Positions 29,582 through 38,052 of a stretch of DNA of 45,340 nt are shown here, in pieces (the first letter of the stretch is position 1; each line of letters begins with the position of its first letter). Where the stretch lies: contig NZ_KI912266.1 of assembly GCF_000235425.2 (NCBI RefSeq), positions 247,124 through 292,463 on the forward strand, given 5' to 3'. Under the pieces are notes generated by a model. That model ran no database searches, was not told the DNA's origin, and saw only the letters and a list, made by a program, of their open reading frames with translations. Both the position numbers and the translations under genes were made by a program. Origin of the DNA: Pseudofrankia saprophytica. Lineage in GTDB: Bacteria; Actinomycetota; Actinomycetes; Frankiales; Frankiaceae.

Positions 29582-30276
29582 CAGGTCCTCTCCTGCCGAT
29601 CGGGGTCCCGCTGATCGGGGTTCTGCTGATCGGGGCGCGGCGGCGTGCCGACGATCACCTCGCCGGCCTGGGCCAGGCGGCCGGCCAGGTAGACCGAGGG
29701 GCGCAGCGTCTGGACGACGCGTTCGTCGGTGAGGCCGTCGGTCTGTTCGAACGCCAGCACCATCAGCTGCTGACCGCTGTCGTAGCGAGCGCCGTCGTGG
29801 TCCTGCACCTCGACGCCGGCCGCGGCGAGCACGTCACCCACGGCGTCGAGCCGCCGCAGCGCCCGACGGGCCTCGGGAGTGACCGGGGCGCCTGTCGGGA
29901 CGAGCTGGCGACGCAGCCGCCACAGCTCGGTCGCCACCCGGGCGATGTCCCTGGGCTCGAGCGCCGCCACGTCGGGTACCGCCCCCGAGGCGATCGCCGC
30001 CACGTCGTGCGCCCCCGAGACGGGAGCGTGGGGTACCGCGCCCGCGGCGGGCGTCGCCGAGGCGGGCGCCTCGTCCAGAGCGGCGTCCTGGCCAGGCGGG
30101 ACCACCGCGCGGGCCGTCGCGTCGGACAGCGCGACCAGCTCGGACGGCCACCGCGGCGGCGCGATCCGAAACTCCCGGGGATAGCGCCACTGGCGCACCG
30201 TCGCCATGAACCCCCCGCCCAGGCGCCCGGGCCGCGGCGGTCCGTCGGGGCGCGCGCCGTCACGAGTCGTGGCCAT
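29581..30276 (-). CDS. GrpE-like nucleotide exchange factor candidate
   Basis: The 231-residue protein opens MATTRDGARPDG. ATG 30276 overlaps the TGA of the upstream gene by one base; ATG 30207 (MATVRQWRYP) is an alternative. The C-terminal half resembles the GrpE head: a helix (ELWRLRRQLVP, RRALRRLDAVGDVLAAAGVE) followed by strands VEVQDHDGARYDSGQQLMVLAF and VQTLRPSVYLAGRLAQAGEVIVG, recalling the GrpE pattern of a glycine/Asp turn and an RPA.V.V ending. The match is distant and inferred from pattern plus position directly before an Hsp70 gene. The N-terminal half shows no long GrpE coiled coil. Confidence 0.72.
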   Translation of the reverse strand: MATTRDGARPDGPPRPGRLGGGFMATVRQWRYPREFRIAPPRWPSELVALSDATARAVVPPGQDAALDEAPASATPAAGAVPHAPVSGAHDVAAIASGAVPDVAALEPRDIARVATELWRLRRQLVPTGAPVTPEARRALRRLDAVGDVLAAAGVEVQDHDGARYDSGQQLMVLAFEQTDGLTDERVVQTLRPSVYLAGRLAQAGEVIVGTPPRPDQQNPDQRDPDRQERT

Positions 30277-32042
30277 CACGACCCCGCCGGCTTGGCGCCA
30301 GGTAGCCACTTCTCGGCACGCAGCTCGATCAGCGGCGGGTAACGATTCGTCTTGCCACTGATCGCCGCGCGCCCCCAGATCACGGAGATGAGGAACGCGA
30401 TCGCGCCCACCAGGACGCCCCACCCGGCCGACCCGACCACCGTGGCCAGGGCGACGATCACCAGGAAGGCGGCGATACCGCCGAGCCACGAGAAGATCCG
30501 CCGCTCCTGGTGCCTCAGGGCGCATTCCCGGCAGCGAGGGATCGTCACGGTCACCGACTGGTAGTGGATCCGCCGGCCGTTCCACGTCGTCTCGGTGTGG
30601 CTGACCCGGTGCATGGGGCGCGACAGCGACGACGCCTTGTCGTAGCGCCGGCGCTGGCAGTAGTAGCAGGCGGCGGCGGTGGCCTGGCGTTCGACGATGT
30701 CGAGGTTCTCGCCGATGCGTTGGGCGAGCGCCGCCGACTCGACCAGCGGGGTGACCCGGCGCAGCAGCTCACGCATCCGGAAATGGTCGGGGAACTCGGT
30801 GGTCGACGGCTCGCCGGCGGCGTTGACGAAGGTCTGGTCATAGAGCAGCAACGCGGTCAGCACTGTCTGGCCAAGCTGGTCGCGGATGCCGATCCTGGTC
30901 AGGTTCCTCGGCGGCAGCAGCTCGTCGATCCGGGCCATCGTCGGCTCGGCGTCGGTGAGCACGCGTTCGGCGACGTCGAGACCGGTCGCTGGCCTGTCCT
31001 GGGCCGCCCGGTCGGCGTCCGCGCACAGTGACCGGACCTGGGCGAGCCAGGGCTCGCAGGCCGCCCGCAGCGCCGCGTCGAGATCCCCCGCGCCGAGCTC
31101 GCGAAGCGCGGCGAGGTGGGCACGGGCGGCCGGCAGGTCTCCGGCGTCGACGGCGGCGGCGACCAGTGCCGCGCCGCTGGCGAGCAGGGTGTCCGGGAGC
31201 GCGGAGCGGATCCCGGCGGCGAGCCCGACGCCGAGCCGGGCGTCGCCGGCGGCGGCTATGCGCGCCTCGAACGCGTTCCAGCAGGCCTCGTCGGCCAGCA
31301 CGGCCGCCCACAACCAGTACACCTCGCGCCAGTCCGGCCGGGGCGGCGCGCCGGCGGGCCCCGCGGCCGCGTCCGGCGCGCCGGACGCGGCGCCGGCGCC
31401 GGCGCGCTCGGCGTCAAGGGCGCGTAGATGAGCCAGGACGGCGAGGTTGTGCCGGGCGGCCCCGTCGGTCGAGGCGGCCTCGATCCAGCGGCGCCGGGCC
31501 CCGTCGACGTCGCCCGCGGCCAACGCGGCGAGCGCCGGGTCGCCGGCGGTGGCACTGTCCGTGGTGGCACTGCCGGTGGTGGCGCCGGTGGCGGTGGCAC
31601 CAGCGGCGGTGGCACCAGCGGCGTCATCACCAGCGGTGGCACTGTCGCCGGTGACGCCACCGGCGGCCGCCTGGTCGGCGGCGGTGGCGCCGCCGGTCGT
31701 CGTCGCGGCGGCGGCGGGACCGGGGGCAGTGGTCGCGCCGGCAGGCTCGGCGGACGGCCAGAGCCAGAAGAACTCGTCGACGAGGCGGAGCCGCGGGTCG
31801 CGCAGGCGGTCGAGCGCGGTGGACAGGGCCGCCGCGGTCACGGGCACCGTGAGGGCCAGGGCATGGGCCGGGGCGGCGGCCTCGCCCAGCCGCTCGGCGA
31901 TCCTCACCCGGTCGGAGACCCGGCGGATGTCGCGGCGGCTCGCCGTCACCGCCAGGCCCGTCACCCGGAACGCGTTGGCGTCGTACAGCCACGGCAGGCT
32001 GACCTTGCCGAGGATCTCCCGCCCCTCGCCGACGGAGGTCAC
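30276..32042 (-). CDS. Large membrane protein with J-like N-terminus and Cys-pair motifs
   Basis: This 588-residue protein belongs to no named family that I recognise. The first 95 residues (NAFRVTGLAVTASRRDIRRV, then LDRLRDPRLRLVDEFFWLWP) look like a J-domain-type helical bundle, but no HPD tripeptide is seen. A low-complexity Ala/Thr/Gly linker follows (about 100-165), encoded by a minisatellite-like stretch at 31545-31690. Next is an all-helical, repeat-like middle (about 165-430). Two CxxC pairs, CYYC and CREC, could hold zinc. Two adjacent transmembrane helices are near residue 510-555. The GTG start is one base after the stop of the kinase C-terminal segment. It might deliver clients to the Hsp70 encoded downstream. 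Confidence 0.75.
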   Translation of the reverse strand: MTSVGEGREILGKVSLPWLYDANAFRVTGLAVTASRRDIRRVSDRVRIAERLGEAAAPAHALALTVPVTAAALSTALDRLRDPRLRLVDEFFWLWPSAEPAGATTAPGPAAAATTTGGATAADQAAAGGVTGDSATAGDDAAGATAAGATATGATTGSATTDSATAGDPALAALAAGDVDGARRRWIEAASTDGAARHNLAVLAHLRALDAERAGAGAASGAPDAAAGPAGAPPRPDWREVYWLWAAVLADEACWNAFEARIAAAGDARLGVGLAAGIRSALPDTLLASGAALVAAAVDAGDLPAARAHLAALRELGAGDLDAALRAACEPWLAQVRSLCADADRAAQDRPATGLDVAERVLTDAEPTMARIDELLPPRNLTRIGIRDQLGQTVLTALLLYDQTFVNAAGEPSTTEFPDHFRMRELLRRVTPLVESAALAQRIGENLDIVERQATAAACYYCQRRRYDKASSLSRPMHRVSHTETTWNGRRIHYQSVTVTIPRCRECALRHQERRIFSWLGGIAAFLVIVALATVVGSAGWGVLVGAIAFLISVIWGRAAISGKTNRYPPLIELRAEKWLPGAKPAGS

Positions 32043-32043
32043 G

Positions 32044-32423
32044 TCACATCACCACACCCCTGCGTGAGAGCTGTTCCCGAGATCCGTGCCGGTCCCGCAG
32101 GGCCGGGACCAGGTCGTACGCGGCGGTCAGGCGGTTGGCGGCGGCCACGGGCCGGCCCTCCCCCGCGAGCCGCAGCGCCTCGTCGACGAGGTGTGCCGCC
32201 GCCCCGGCCACGTCGTCGGCCTCGACACTCGCGGGGACGCTGGCCAGGGAGGGGACGTCGTCCGGCTCCGCGGCGCCGGGAGACGCCGGCCCGGGACCGG
32301 TGGCCGCCTTCGCCGCGCTCCGGGCGTCAGCGTCCGGCGGGCCGGCGGTCGCCACGGCGCCGGATCCGCCCGACGGGCCGCTGCCGGAGTGCGGGCCCCA
32401 CGTCGTGGCGGCGCTGGAGGCCC
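32044..32423 (-). pseudogene. Frame-displaced C-terminal segment of the kinase gene
   Basis: In the +1 frame relative to the kinase, the text from about ASSAATTWGPHSG to the stop keeps strong coding character (third positions nearly all G/C). It ends in a helical domain, VEADDVAGAAAHLVDEALRLAGEGRPVAAANRL, whose stop lies one base from the next gene's start. The switch point is most simply the GGGGG run at 32421-32425 (CCCCC on the plus strand), where one surplus base would explain it. It may be a real mutation, a sequencing slip or programmed frameshifting. Confidence 0.6.
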
Positions 32424-33451
32424 CCGGTGAGCTGGGCCGGGCCGCCCGCCGCGAGCCCCGTGTTCTGGGCGCCGGCGGGTTCCTCGCGGGGCGCCGGCCC
32501 GCGCGTGCTCGGGCGCTCGGAAGCCGCCGGCGGAACGGACGGGACGGAGGGGGGCGGGACGGAGGGGGGCGGGACGGAGGGGGGCGGGACGGGCGCGGCC
32601 GGGGTCCGCCAGCTCTCGAGGTCGGTGAGCAGCTCGGGCGCGGAGACATGGCGTTGGGACGGGTCCAGCGCGAGCGACCGGGTCACGATCTTCTCGAGGC
32701 GCTCGTCGACGACGTACCGCAGCTCCCGGGGCGGGATGAGCCGGCCCGTGTACCAGGCACCCGCGAGGGGATCAGCCGCGACCAGCTCCGGGTGCGGCAT
32801 CTGGGCGGTGAGCAGCAGGTAGAGGACCGAGCCGATGGCCCAGACGTCGCCGGCGCGGGAGTCGCCGCGCGGGTCGAGGAACGTCTCCGGCGCCTTGAAC
32901 GCCATGGTGCCGCGAGTGCTGGCCATCAGCGTCCACGGGTTCACCGCCCTGGCCAGGCCGAAGTCCGAGACGAGCACCCGGGTGGCGTCGCCGTCGTGCC
33001 CCATCAGCAGGTTCTGCGGCTTGATGTCGCGGTGGATGATCGGCGGGTTCTTCTGGTGGGCGACGGCGAGGCCGCGACACACCTGGACGGCGATGTCCAC
33101 GGCCTCGGCGACCGGGAGGAACCCGCGGTGAGCGGCCAGGTGGTCGGCCAGCGTGCCACCGGGCACGTATTCCATCGTGAAGTAGCCGAACACCCCGGAC
33201 GAGGTCTCGAGAGTGTTCGCGTCGAAGACACGCACGATGTTGGGATGTCCGAGCCGGGAAAGCAGCACGGCTTCTCCCAGCGCCTTCTCGATGTCGTTCG
33301 TCGACAGGCCGGGACGGCGAAACACCTTCATGGCCTGCCGGCCAAGGAATGGGTGCCTGACCCGGTAGACCTCCGCGAAGGCGCCCTCTCCGAGAAACCG
33401 TTCCACGCGATAGGTGTCGCGGATGACCTGCCCCTCGCCCAACAGCGGCAT
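32327..33451 (-). CDS. Ser/Thr protein kinase, C-terminus displaced by a frameshift
   Basis: As read, the protein is 374 residues. The kinase domain (about 12-275) is complete: glycine loop FLGEGAFAEVY, K42 in AMKVF, HRDIKPQNLL, DFGLA and a FKAPE motif. A Pro-rich tail follows with PPPSV three times, encoded by perfect 15-bp repeats at 32541-32585. After residue about 343 the frame loses coding quality and the sensible text continues in another frame up to the next gene. The intact protein would be about 470 residues with a helical C-terminal domain and no transmembrane segment. No ribosome site stands out before the ATG. It is the first gene of the kinase/chaperone operon and a natural candidate to phosphorylate its products. 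Confidence 0.9.
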   Translation of the reverse strand: MPLLGEGQVIRDTYRVERFLGEGAFAEVYRVRHPFLGRQAMKVFRRPGLSTNDIEKALGEAVLLSRLGHPNIVRVFDANTLETSSGVFGYFTMEYVPGGTLADHLAAHRGFLPVAEAVDIAVQVCRGLAVAHQKNPPIIHRDIKPQNLLMGHDGDATRVLVSDFGLARAVNPWTLMASTRGTMAFKAPETFLDPRGDSRAGDVWAIGSVLYLLLTAQMPHPELVAADPLAGAWYTGRLIPPRELRYVVDERLEKIVTRSLALDPSQRHVSAPELLTDLESWRTPAAPVPPPSVPPPSVPPPSVPSVPPAASERPSTRGPAPREEPAGAQNTGLAAGGPAQLTGGLQRRHDVGPALRQRPVGRIRRRGDRRPAGR

Positions 33452-33860
33452 ATAACGTCCAGACGCGGTCAGGCCTCGGAACGTGACAGAGCCACCGAGG
33501 CGCTATCGAGCGGGTACGGCGCGAGCAGGAACGGCGTCAACCGGAAAGACCGGGCGATCGGGGACAGCTTACCGCGAACCGTCTGGCGCGCAACGTAGTT
33601 GGCGTAGAGACGAGGTTGTCGCGCAGACGACCGTCCCACCACGCCGGGCGGAAAGCGGTGGCCAACCCGCGAGGCCGCGCCAGGGGCGTTCCGCGGGTAG
33701 AAATCGTTGCCCGCGCAAATAACATGCCATACCGAGTTCCCGGCGGTCGGCGATCCGTCGGGTCGGCAATCTGGCAGGTCGACGATCCGGCAGGTCGGCG
33801 GTCCGGGAGGTCGTAGTGTCGTCGACACGGGCGATCTCACGCCGCCAGGGGAGCACACAG
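33452..33860. other. Divergent region between two kinase genes
   Basis: 409 bases that should hold promoters for both kinase genes. It contains four 16-bp tandem repeats at 33746-33809, the inverted repeat GTGTC-GTC-GACAC at 33816-33828, and AT-richer patches around 33590-33610 and 33710-33730. A 129-codon minus-strand frame here is not believed: a 16-bp repeat unit shifts frame each time. Confidence 0.55.
33746..33809 (+). repeat. Four tandem 16-bp iterons upstream of the TPR kinase gene
   Basis: Head-to-tail units are GTCGGCGATCCGTCGG, GTCGGCAATCTGGCAG, GTCGACGATCCGGCAG and GTCGGCGGTCCGGGAG, without spacers. The array ends 51 bases before the start codon. A unit length that is not a multiple of three argues against coding. 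Confidence 0.7.
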
Positions 33861-35597
33861 ATGTCGATCTACAAGGCGGCCGTCCAGGCCGCGTTGCCCG
33901 ACTACGAGGTCGGCGACGAGATCGGCGTGGGCGGATTCGGTGTCGTCCTGGGCGGATACCACCGGGCCATGGGCCGCAGGGTCGCCATCAAGGTCCTCAC
34001 CCAGCCCAACCAGCAGGACCGGTTCAGTCTCGAGGCCCGGGTCCTGGCCAGTCTCGACGCCCACCCCCACGTCGCCCGCGTGTACGACTACCGCGAGGTC
34101 CCGAACCAGCGCCTCCGGCTGCTCATCATGGAGTTCCTCGCCGGCGGGACCCTCAGCGCCCGGCGGCGGGCGGGCTTGTCCCCTGAGGAGATCTGCGCCG
34201 TCGGCATCGCCGTCGCCGAGGCCCTGCACCACGCGCACGCGTCCCGCGTCCTGCACCGCGACGTCAAGCCCGACAACATCCTCTTCGCCGCCGACGGCAC
34301 CCCCAAGGTCACCGACTTCGGCATCGCGAAGATCCTGGAGAGCACCGAGGGCGAGGCCAGCTACGTCATCGGCAGTCCTGTCTACATGGCTCCCGAGCAG
34401 CTCCAGGGCGGCATTCTCAGTCCGGCCACGGATGTCTTCGGCCTCGGCGTGGTGCTCTACCGCCTCCAGTCCGGCCGGCTCCCGTTCCCGCAGCGGTGGG
34501 CCAGGACCGCCGCCGTCCCACCGGCGCCGCCCGTCCCCGAGCCGCTCGCCCGGGTGGTGATGAAGGCGCTCCAGCAGGAGCCGGCCGAACGCCAGAGCAC
34601 CGCCCGTCAGCTCGCGCTCGAGCTCGCCGAGGCCGGCGCCCGGGTCTTCGCGCCCGACTGGCTCGACTACTGCCGCATCCCGGTGGCCGTCGACATGTCC
34701 GTCCGGGCCGCCGCCCGGGCGGCGTCACCCATGACGCGCCGGATCGACCCTCGCCAGACCCCCGCCGAGGGCTGGGACGACGGTGATCCCGAACAGCTGA
34801 GGGAACGGGCCAGGACGGCCGGGGACCTGGCCGACGCCGGCAACCATCCGGCGGCCCGCGCCATGTACGAGGACCTCCTGCCGCGCCTTCGCCGCGTACT
34901 CGGCCAGGACGACCCCGACACGTTGACCGCCGTGGGCCTGGCGGCGCAGAACCTGCGCGAGTCCGGCGACCACGCCTCGGCTCGCGCCCTGTTCGATGAC
35001 CTCATCCCGCGCCTGCGCCAAACGCTCGGCGAAAACGAGGCGCGAACATTGTTCTTCGCCGGGGAGGCGGCGCGTAACCTCGCCGACTCCGGCAGTCGGG
35101 CCCAGGCACGCAGCCTGTACCAGGATCTCCTGCCGCGAGCCCGCCAGGTGTTCGGGGAAAACCATCGGACAACGCTGATCGATACCGGCCTGGCGGCGCG
35201 GAACCTGCTCGATCACGGCGACCACGAGGCAGCCCGCGCCCTCTTCGACGACCTCGTCCCACGCCTGCGCGAAACACTCGGAGAAAACAACCACAACACA
35301 CTGACGCTTTCCGGTTTCGCCGCGCGGAACCTACACAGGTGCGGCGACCGGCAGGCCGCCCGCGCCCTCTACGAGGATCTTCTCCCCCGCCTGCGGCAAA
35401 CTCTGGGTGAGAACAACCGCACCACGCTGACGATTAGCGCCGACGCGGCGCTCAACCTGCTCGGTTCCGCCGACCGGCGAGCCGCGCGCGCCCTCTACGA
35501 GGAACTCCTGCCCCGCGTCCGCCGGGTGTTCGGCGACACCGCTCCCGTCACGAACGCCGTCCACGCCGGTTATCAGCACGCCCTCTCCGACGGATAG
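33861..35597 (+). CDS. Ser/Thr protein kinase with six C-terminal TPR-type repeats
   Basis: The 578-residue protein has its kinase domain at about 14-270: EIGVGGFGVVLGG, K44 in VAIKVL, HRDVKPDNIL, DFGIAK and YMAPEQL. A linker (about 285-325) follows, then six consecutive 42-residue repeats. Each has the plan ARALYEDLLPRLRQTLGEN-(N/H/D)...TL....AARNL...GD, as in kinesin-light-chain-type TPRs; the last is slightly cut. No membrane helix is present, so it should be cytoplasmic, with the repeats as a protein-docking solenoid. The DNA of repeats 2-5 has unusually many AAA/AAC codons at GENN, suggesting repeat copying. The ATG at 33861 follows AGGGGAG. It is divergent from the kinase/chaperone operon, so it may act on it. 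Confidence 0.93.
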   Translation: MSIYKAAVQAALPDYEVGDEIGVGGFGVVLGGYHRAMGRRVAIKVLTQPNQQDRFSLEARVLASLDAHPHVARVYDYREVPNQRLRLLIMEFLAGGTLSARRRAGLSPEEICAVGIAVAEALHHAHASRVLHRDVKPDNILFAADGTPKVTDFGIAKILESTEGEASYVIGSPVYMAPEQLQGGILSPATDVFGLGVVLYRLQSGRLPFPQRWARTAAVPPAPPVPEPLARVVMKALQQEPAERQSTARQLALELAEAGARVFAPDWLDYCRIPVAVDMSVRAAARAASPMTRRIDPRQTPAEGWDDGDPEQLRERARTAGDLADAGNHPAARAMYEDLLPRLRRVLGQDDPDTLTAVGLAAQNLRESGDHASARALFDDLIPRLRQTLGENEARTLFFAGEAARNLADSGSRAQARSLYQDLLPRARQVFGENHRTTLIDTGLAARNLLDHGDHEAARALFDDLVPRLRETLGENNHNTLTLSGFAARNLHRCGDRQAARALYEDLLPRLRQTLGENNRTTLTISADAALNLLGSADRRAARALYEELLPRVRRVFGDTAPVTNAVHAGYQHALSDG

Positions 35598-35644
35598 GGC
35601 GCCGACCGGCCGTCCGGCACGGCACGGCACGGCTCCGGCAATGG

Positions 35645-36268
35645 TCAGACGGCGCCGAAGAGGCGGTCGCCGGCATCGCCGAGACCAGGGACGATGTAGG
35701 CCGTTTCATTGAGGCCGTCGTCGATGGTGGCGGTGACGAGGCGAATGTCCAGGCCGCTGGCCTCGAGAGCGGCGATGCCCTCGGGGGCCGAGACGACCGA
35801 GACGACGACGGTTCCCCGGGCACCGCGGTCGGCGAGCAGCCGCAGGGCGTGCAGCGCGGAACCACCGGTGGCCAGCATCGGGTCGAGCAGCAGCACCGGC
35901 CGGCCCGACAGATCGGCGGGCACCGATTCCAGGTAGACCGTCGGCTGGAAGGTCGCCTCGTCCCTGGCCAGCCCGATGAACGCGCTGACCGCGTCCGGCA
36001 CGAGCGCCTGCGCCGCCGGCAGCATGCCCAGCCCCGCGCGCAGGACGGGCACGACGACCGGCTCCGCGGCGAGCCTCGTCCCGGTGGTCTCGGTCAGCGG
36101 CGTACGCACCGGGACGACGGACGTCGGCAGCTCACGGGTGGCCTCGTAGATCAGCATCGTCGCCAGGTCGTGCAGAGCCGCCCGGAAGCCGACCCGGGGC
36201 GTCGTCTCGTCCCGCAGGAGAGTGAGCGCGACCGCGGCAAGCGGGTGATCGATGACATCTACCTGCAC
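35645..36268 (-). CDS. upp: Uracil phosphoribosyltransferase
   Basis: It makes UMP from uracil and PRPP. The 207-residue protein has normal length. Signatures include [45 protein letters not shown] and the PRPP loop [17 protein letters not shown]. The uracil-binding end is [15 protein letters not shown]. The GTG at 36268 is preceded by AAGGAG at seven bases, which fixes the start; the longer upstream frame has no coding character. It is divergent from deoC, with about 145 bases between that must hold both promoters. upp also follows deoD-pmmB in mycobacteria. Confidence 0.96.
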   Translation of the reverse strand: MQVDVIDHPLAAVALTLLRDETTPRVGFRAALHDLATMLIYEATRELPTSVVPVRTPLTETTGTRLAAEPVVVPVLRAGLGMLPAAQALVPDAVSAFIGLARDEATFQPTVYLESVPADLSGRPVLLLDPMLATGGSALHALRLLADRGARGTVVVSVVSAPEGIAALEASGLDIRLVTATIDDGLNETAYIVPGLGDAGDRLFGAV

Positions 36269-36414
36269 GAGAATGCTCCTTGGGAGGTACCGCGCCGGCC
36301 GCGGGCGGGCGGGACCGCGCGCGCCGCGGGCCAAAAGGACGTGTACCACCGCATCACCGGCATCCAAAGCGCAGGGGCCTCGTCCGCGGGCGAACCGCGC
36401 GGAAAGATGGGGCC

Positions 36415-37218
36415 ATGACGACGGCAGCCGACGAACCTGACCAGCCAGCCGGCACCTCGGGAACGACCAACCCGCACAAGTTCCCGCCAGCGCCCGAGTC
36501 GCCACCACTACCGCCGGTGCCGACGAACCGGGCGGAACTGGCGGCGATCATCGACCACACGCTGCTGAAGCCCGACGCCACCGACGAGGACGTCCTCAAG
36601 CTGTGCGCGGACGCGGCGAAGTTCAAGGTCGCCGCCGTCTGCGTCGCGCCGACCCACGTCTACCTGGCGGCGGCCAGCGCCCGCCGGGAGGCGCGGTCCG
36701 TGGGCAACGGCGGCCCGCCGGCCTACGCGGTCGCCTCGGTCGTCGGCTTCCCCCACGGCAACCACCTGACCGCGGTCAAGGTGGACGAGGCGCGGCGCGC
36801 GGTGGCGGACGGCGCGACCGAGATCGACATGGTGATCGACATCGCGAACGCGGTGGACGAGAACTGGGCCGCGATCGAGTTCGAGATCCACCAGATCCGC
36901 GTCGCGGTGCCGGCACCCGTCGTCCTCAAGGTCATTCTCGAGACGGCGCTGCTGAAGGACGCGACGATCCGGTCGGCCTGCCGCGCCTCGCTGGCCGGCG
37001 GCGCGGACTTCGTCAAGACATCCACCGGCTTCCACCCCGCCGGCGGCGCGAGCCTGCGCGCCATCCGCGCGATGCACGCCGCCGTCGGCGGCCGGCTCGG
37101 GATCAAGGCCTCCGGCGGGATCAAGACCGCCTCCCAGGCCTTGGCGTTCGTCCAGGCCGGCGCCACCCGCCTGGGTCTCTCGTCCACCGCCGACGTCCTG
37201 GCCGAAATGCAGCCCTGA
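36415..37218 (+). CDS. deoC: Deoxyribose-phosphate aldolase
   Basis: It splits 2-deoxyribose-5-phosphate into glyceraldehyde-3-phosphate and acetaldehyde, completing deoxynucleoside breakdown. The TIM-barrel core begins [14 protein letters not shown] and includes [30 protein letters not shown] and [14 protein letters not shown], where K201 is the Schiff-base lysine. It ends [14 protein letters not shown]. The 267-residue protein has a 38-residue Pro-rich N-terminal tail beyond the usual 220-230. No ribosome site precedes the ATG; AAAGAT six bases upstream is a partial -10. Confidence 0.96.
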   Translation: MTTAADEPDQPAGTSGTTNPHKFPPAPESPPLPPVPTNRAELAAIIDHTLLKPDATDEDVLKLCADAAKFKVAAVCVAPTHVYLAAASARREARSVGNGGPPAYAVASVVGFPHGNHLTAVKVDEARRAVADGATEIDMVIDIANAVDENWAAIEFEIHQIRVAVPAPVVLKVILETALLKDATIRSACRASLAGGADFVKTSTGFHPAGGASLRAIRAMHAAVGGRLGIKASGGIKTASQALAFVQAGATRLGLSSTADVLAEMQP

Positions 37219-37237
37219 GTCATGGTCCGGGCATGGC

Positions 37238-37273
37238 GTCGGCCCGCCTGGTTTGTGAACCAGGCGGGCCGAC
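37238..37273. terminator. 16-bp perfect hairpin between convergent deoC and membrane gene
   Basis: GTCGGCCCGCCTGGTT and AACCAGGCGGGCCGAC pair perfectly with a TGTG loop. It is 20 bases after the deoC stop and can serve both strands. Confidence 0.85.
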
Positions 37274-37298
37274 GGCGTTCGACGACCGAGGCGAGGTG

Positions 37299-37994
37299 TC
37301 AGGCCTTCGCGGTGCCGGTGAGCTCGTGCTTGCCGAGGCTCAGGCCGGCGAAGGCGATGATCAGCCAGATCGGGCCGACCATGCCGGGGAAGCCCGCGAT
37401 CGACATCGTGCAGGCCATGAACAGCACCGCGAGCGGCGGGATCAGGCTGACGATGCCCAGCCACTTCGAGACGAGCCGGTCGCGCAGCCCGAGCCAGGCG
37501 ACGGCGCCCGCCGCCACGACGACGCCCAGGTAGCCGATCCAGGGGCCGAAGTCGCAGAGCATGTAGTAGACGAACTGCCCCTCGCGGGTGAAGAGCTTCT
37601 CGTCCATCCCGCCGGGCATGTAGTCGGCGAGGGCCAGCTTCCAGCCGTAGCCGAACGTCAGCGCCGCGGCCGAGGCGACGAACGCGTCCGCCACCACCCG
37701 GGCCGCCACCCTGTCCGGGAACGCCTGGATGATCTTCGAGCGCCAGCAGGCGGCCAGCACCAGCAGAAGCGCGACGGCCACGTACCCGATCGCGCCGCCT
37801 ATCTGGGTCGAGGTCCGCGAGATCTTGTCGATCACGCCCGGCCCGACCTGCTTGTCGGACACGCCGGTGGCGGTGACCACCGTCGCGACGAAGCCGAGCA
37901 CGCCGGCGCCGACGCCCAGCCAGGTCCAGCGGGGGCGGGCCACCGCGCCGGCGGCGGGAGCGGCGTGGCGGGCGGGGGCAGTTGCGGTTGTCAT
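37299..37994 (-). CDS. Multi-pass membrane protein of unknown function
   Basis: The 231-residue protein has five or six hydrophobic helices, among them GVGAGVLGFVATVVTATG, IGYVAVALLLVLAACW, YLGVVVAAGAVAWLGL, IPPLAVLFMACTMSI and GPIWLIIAFAGLSL. A loop GGMDEKLFTREGQFVYY lies between helices. No family motif was recognised; it resembles small conserved actinobacterial integral membrane proteins. The ATG at 37994 follows GAGAGGACGG. It is divergent from the sensor kinase gene, which might control it, though nothing in the sequence proves this. Confidence 0.82.
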   Translation of the reverse strand: MTTATAPARHAAPAAGAVARPRWTWLGVGAGVLGFVATVVTATGVSDKQVGPGVIDKISRTSTQIGGAIGYVAVALLLVLAACWRSKIIQAFPDRVAARVVADAFVASAAALTFGYGWKLALADYMPGGMDEKLFTREGQFVYYMLCDFGPWIGYLGVVVAAGAVAWLGLRDRLVSKWLGIVSLIPPLAVLFMACTMSIAGFPGMVGPIWLIIAFAGLSLGKHELTGTAKA

Positions 37995-38052
37995 GTCATC
38001 CGTCCTCTCGTCTGCCGGCGGCCTCGTCGCCGTCGGCGTCTGAAAGCAAGGT

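Noticed and set aside
27929-29614. 561-codon plus-strand open frame opposite the Hsp70 gene
   Set aside because: The minus strand has intact Hsp70 motifs; the plus-strand product is repetitive Arg/Asp/Gly/Val text.
33469-33858. 129-codon minus-strand open frame between the divergent kinases
   Set aside because: It spans 16-bp tandem repeats that change frame each unit and has no conserved text or ribosome site.
35597-35660. Terminator between the TPR kinase and upp
   Set aside because: Only a 7-bp long-range pairing (GGCGCCG/CGGCGCC) and a CGGCA triplication are visible; not convincing as a hairpin.
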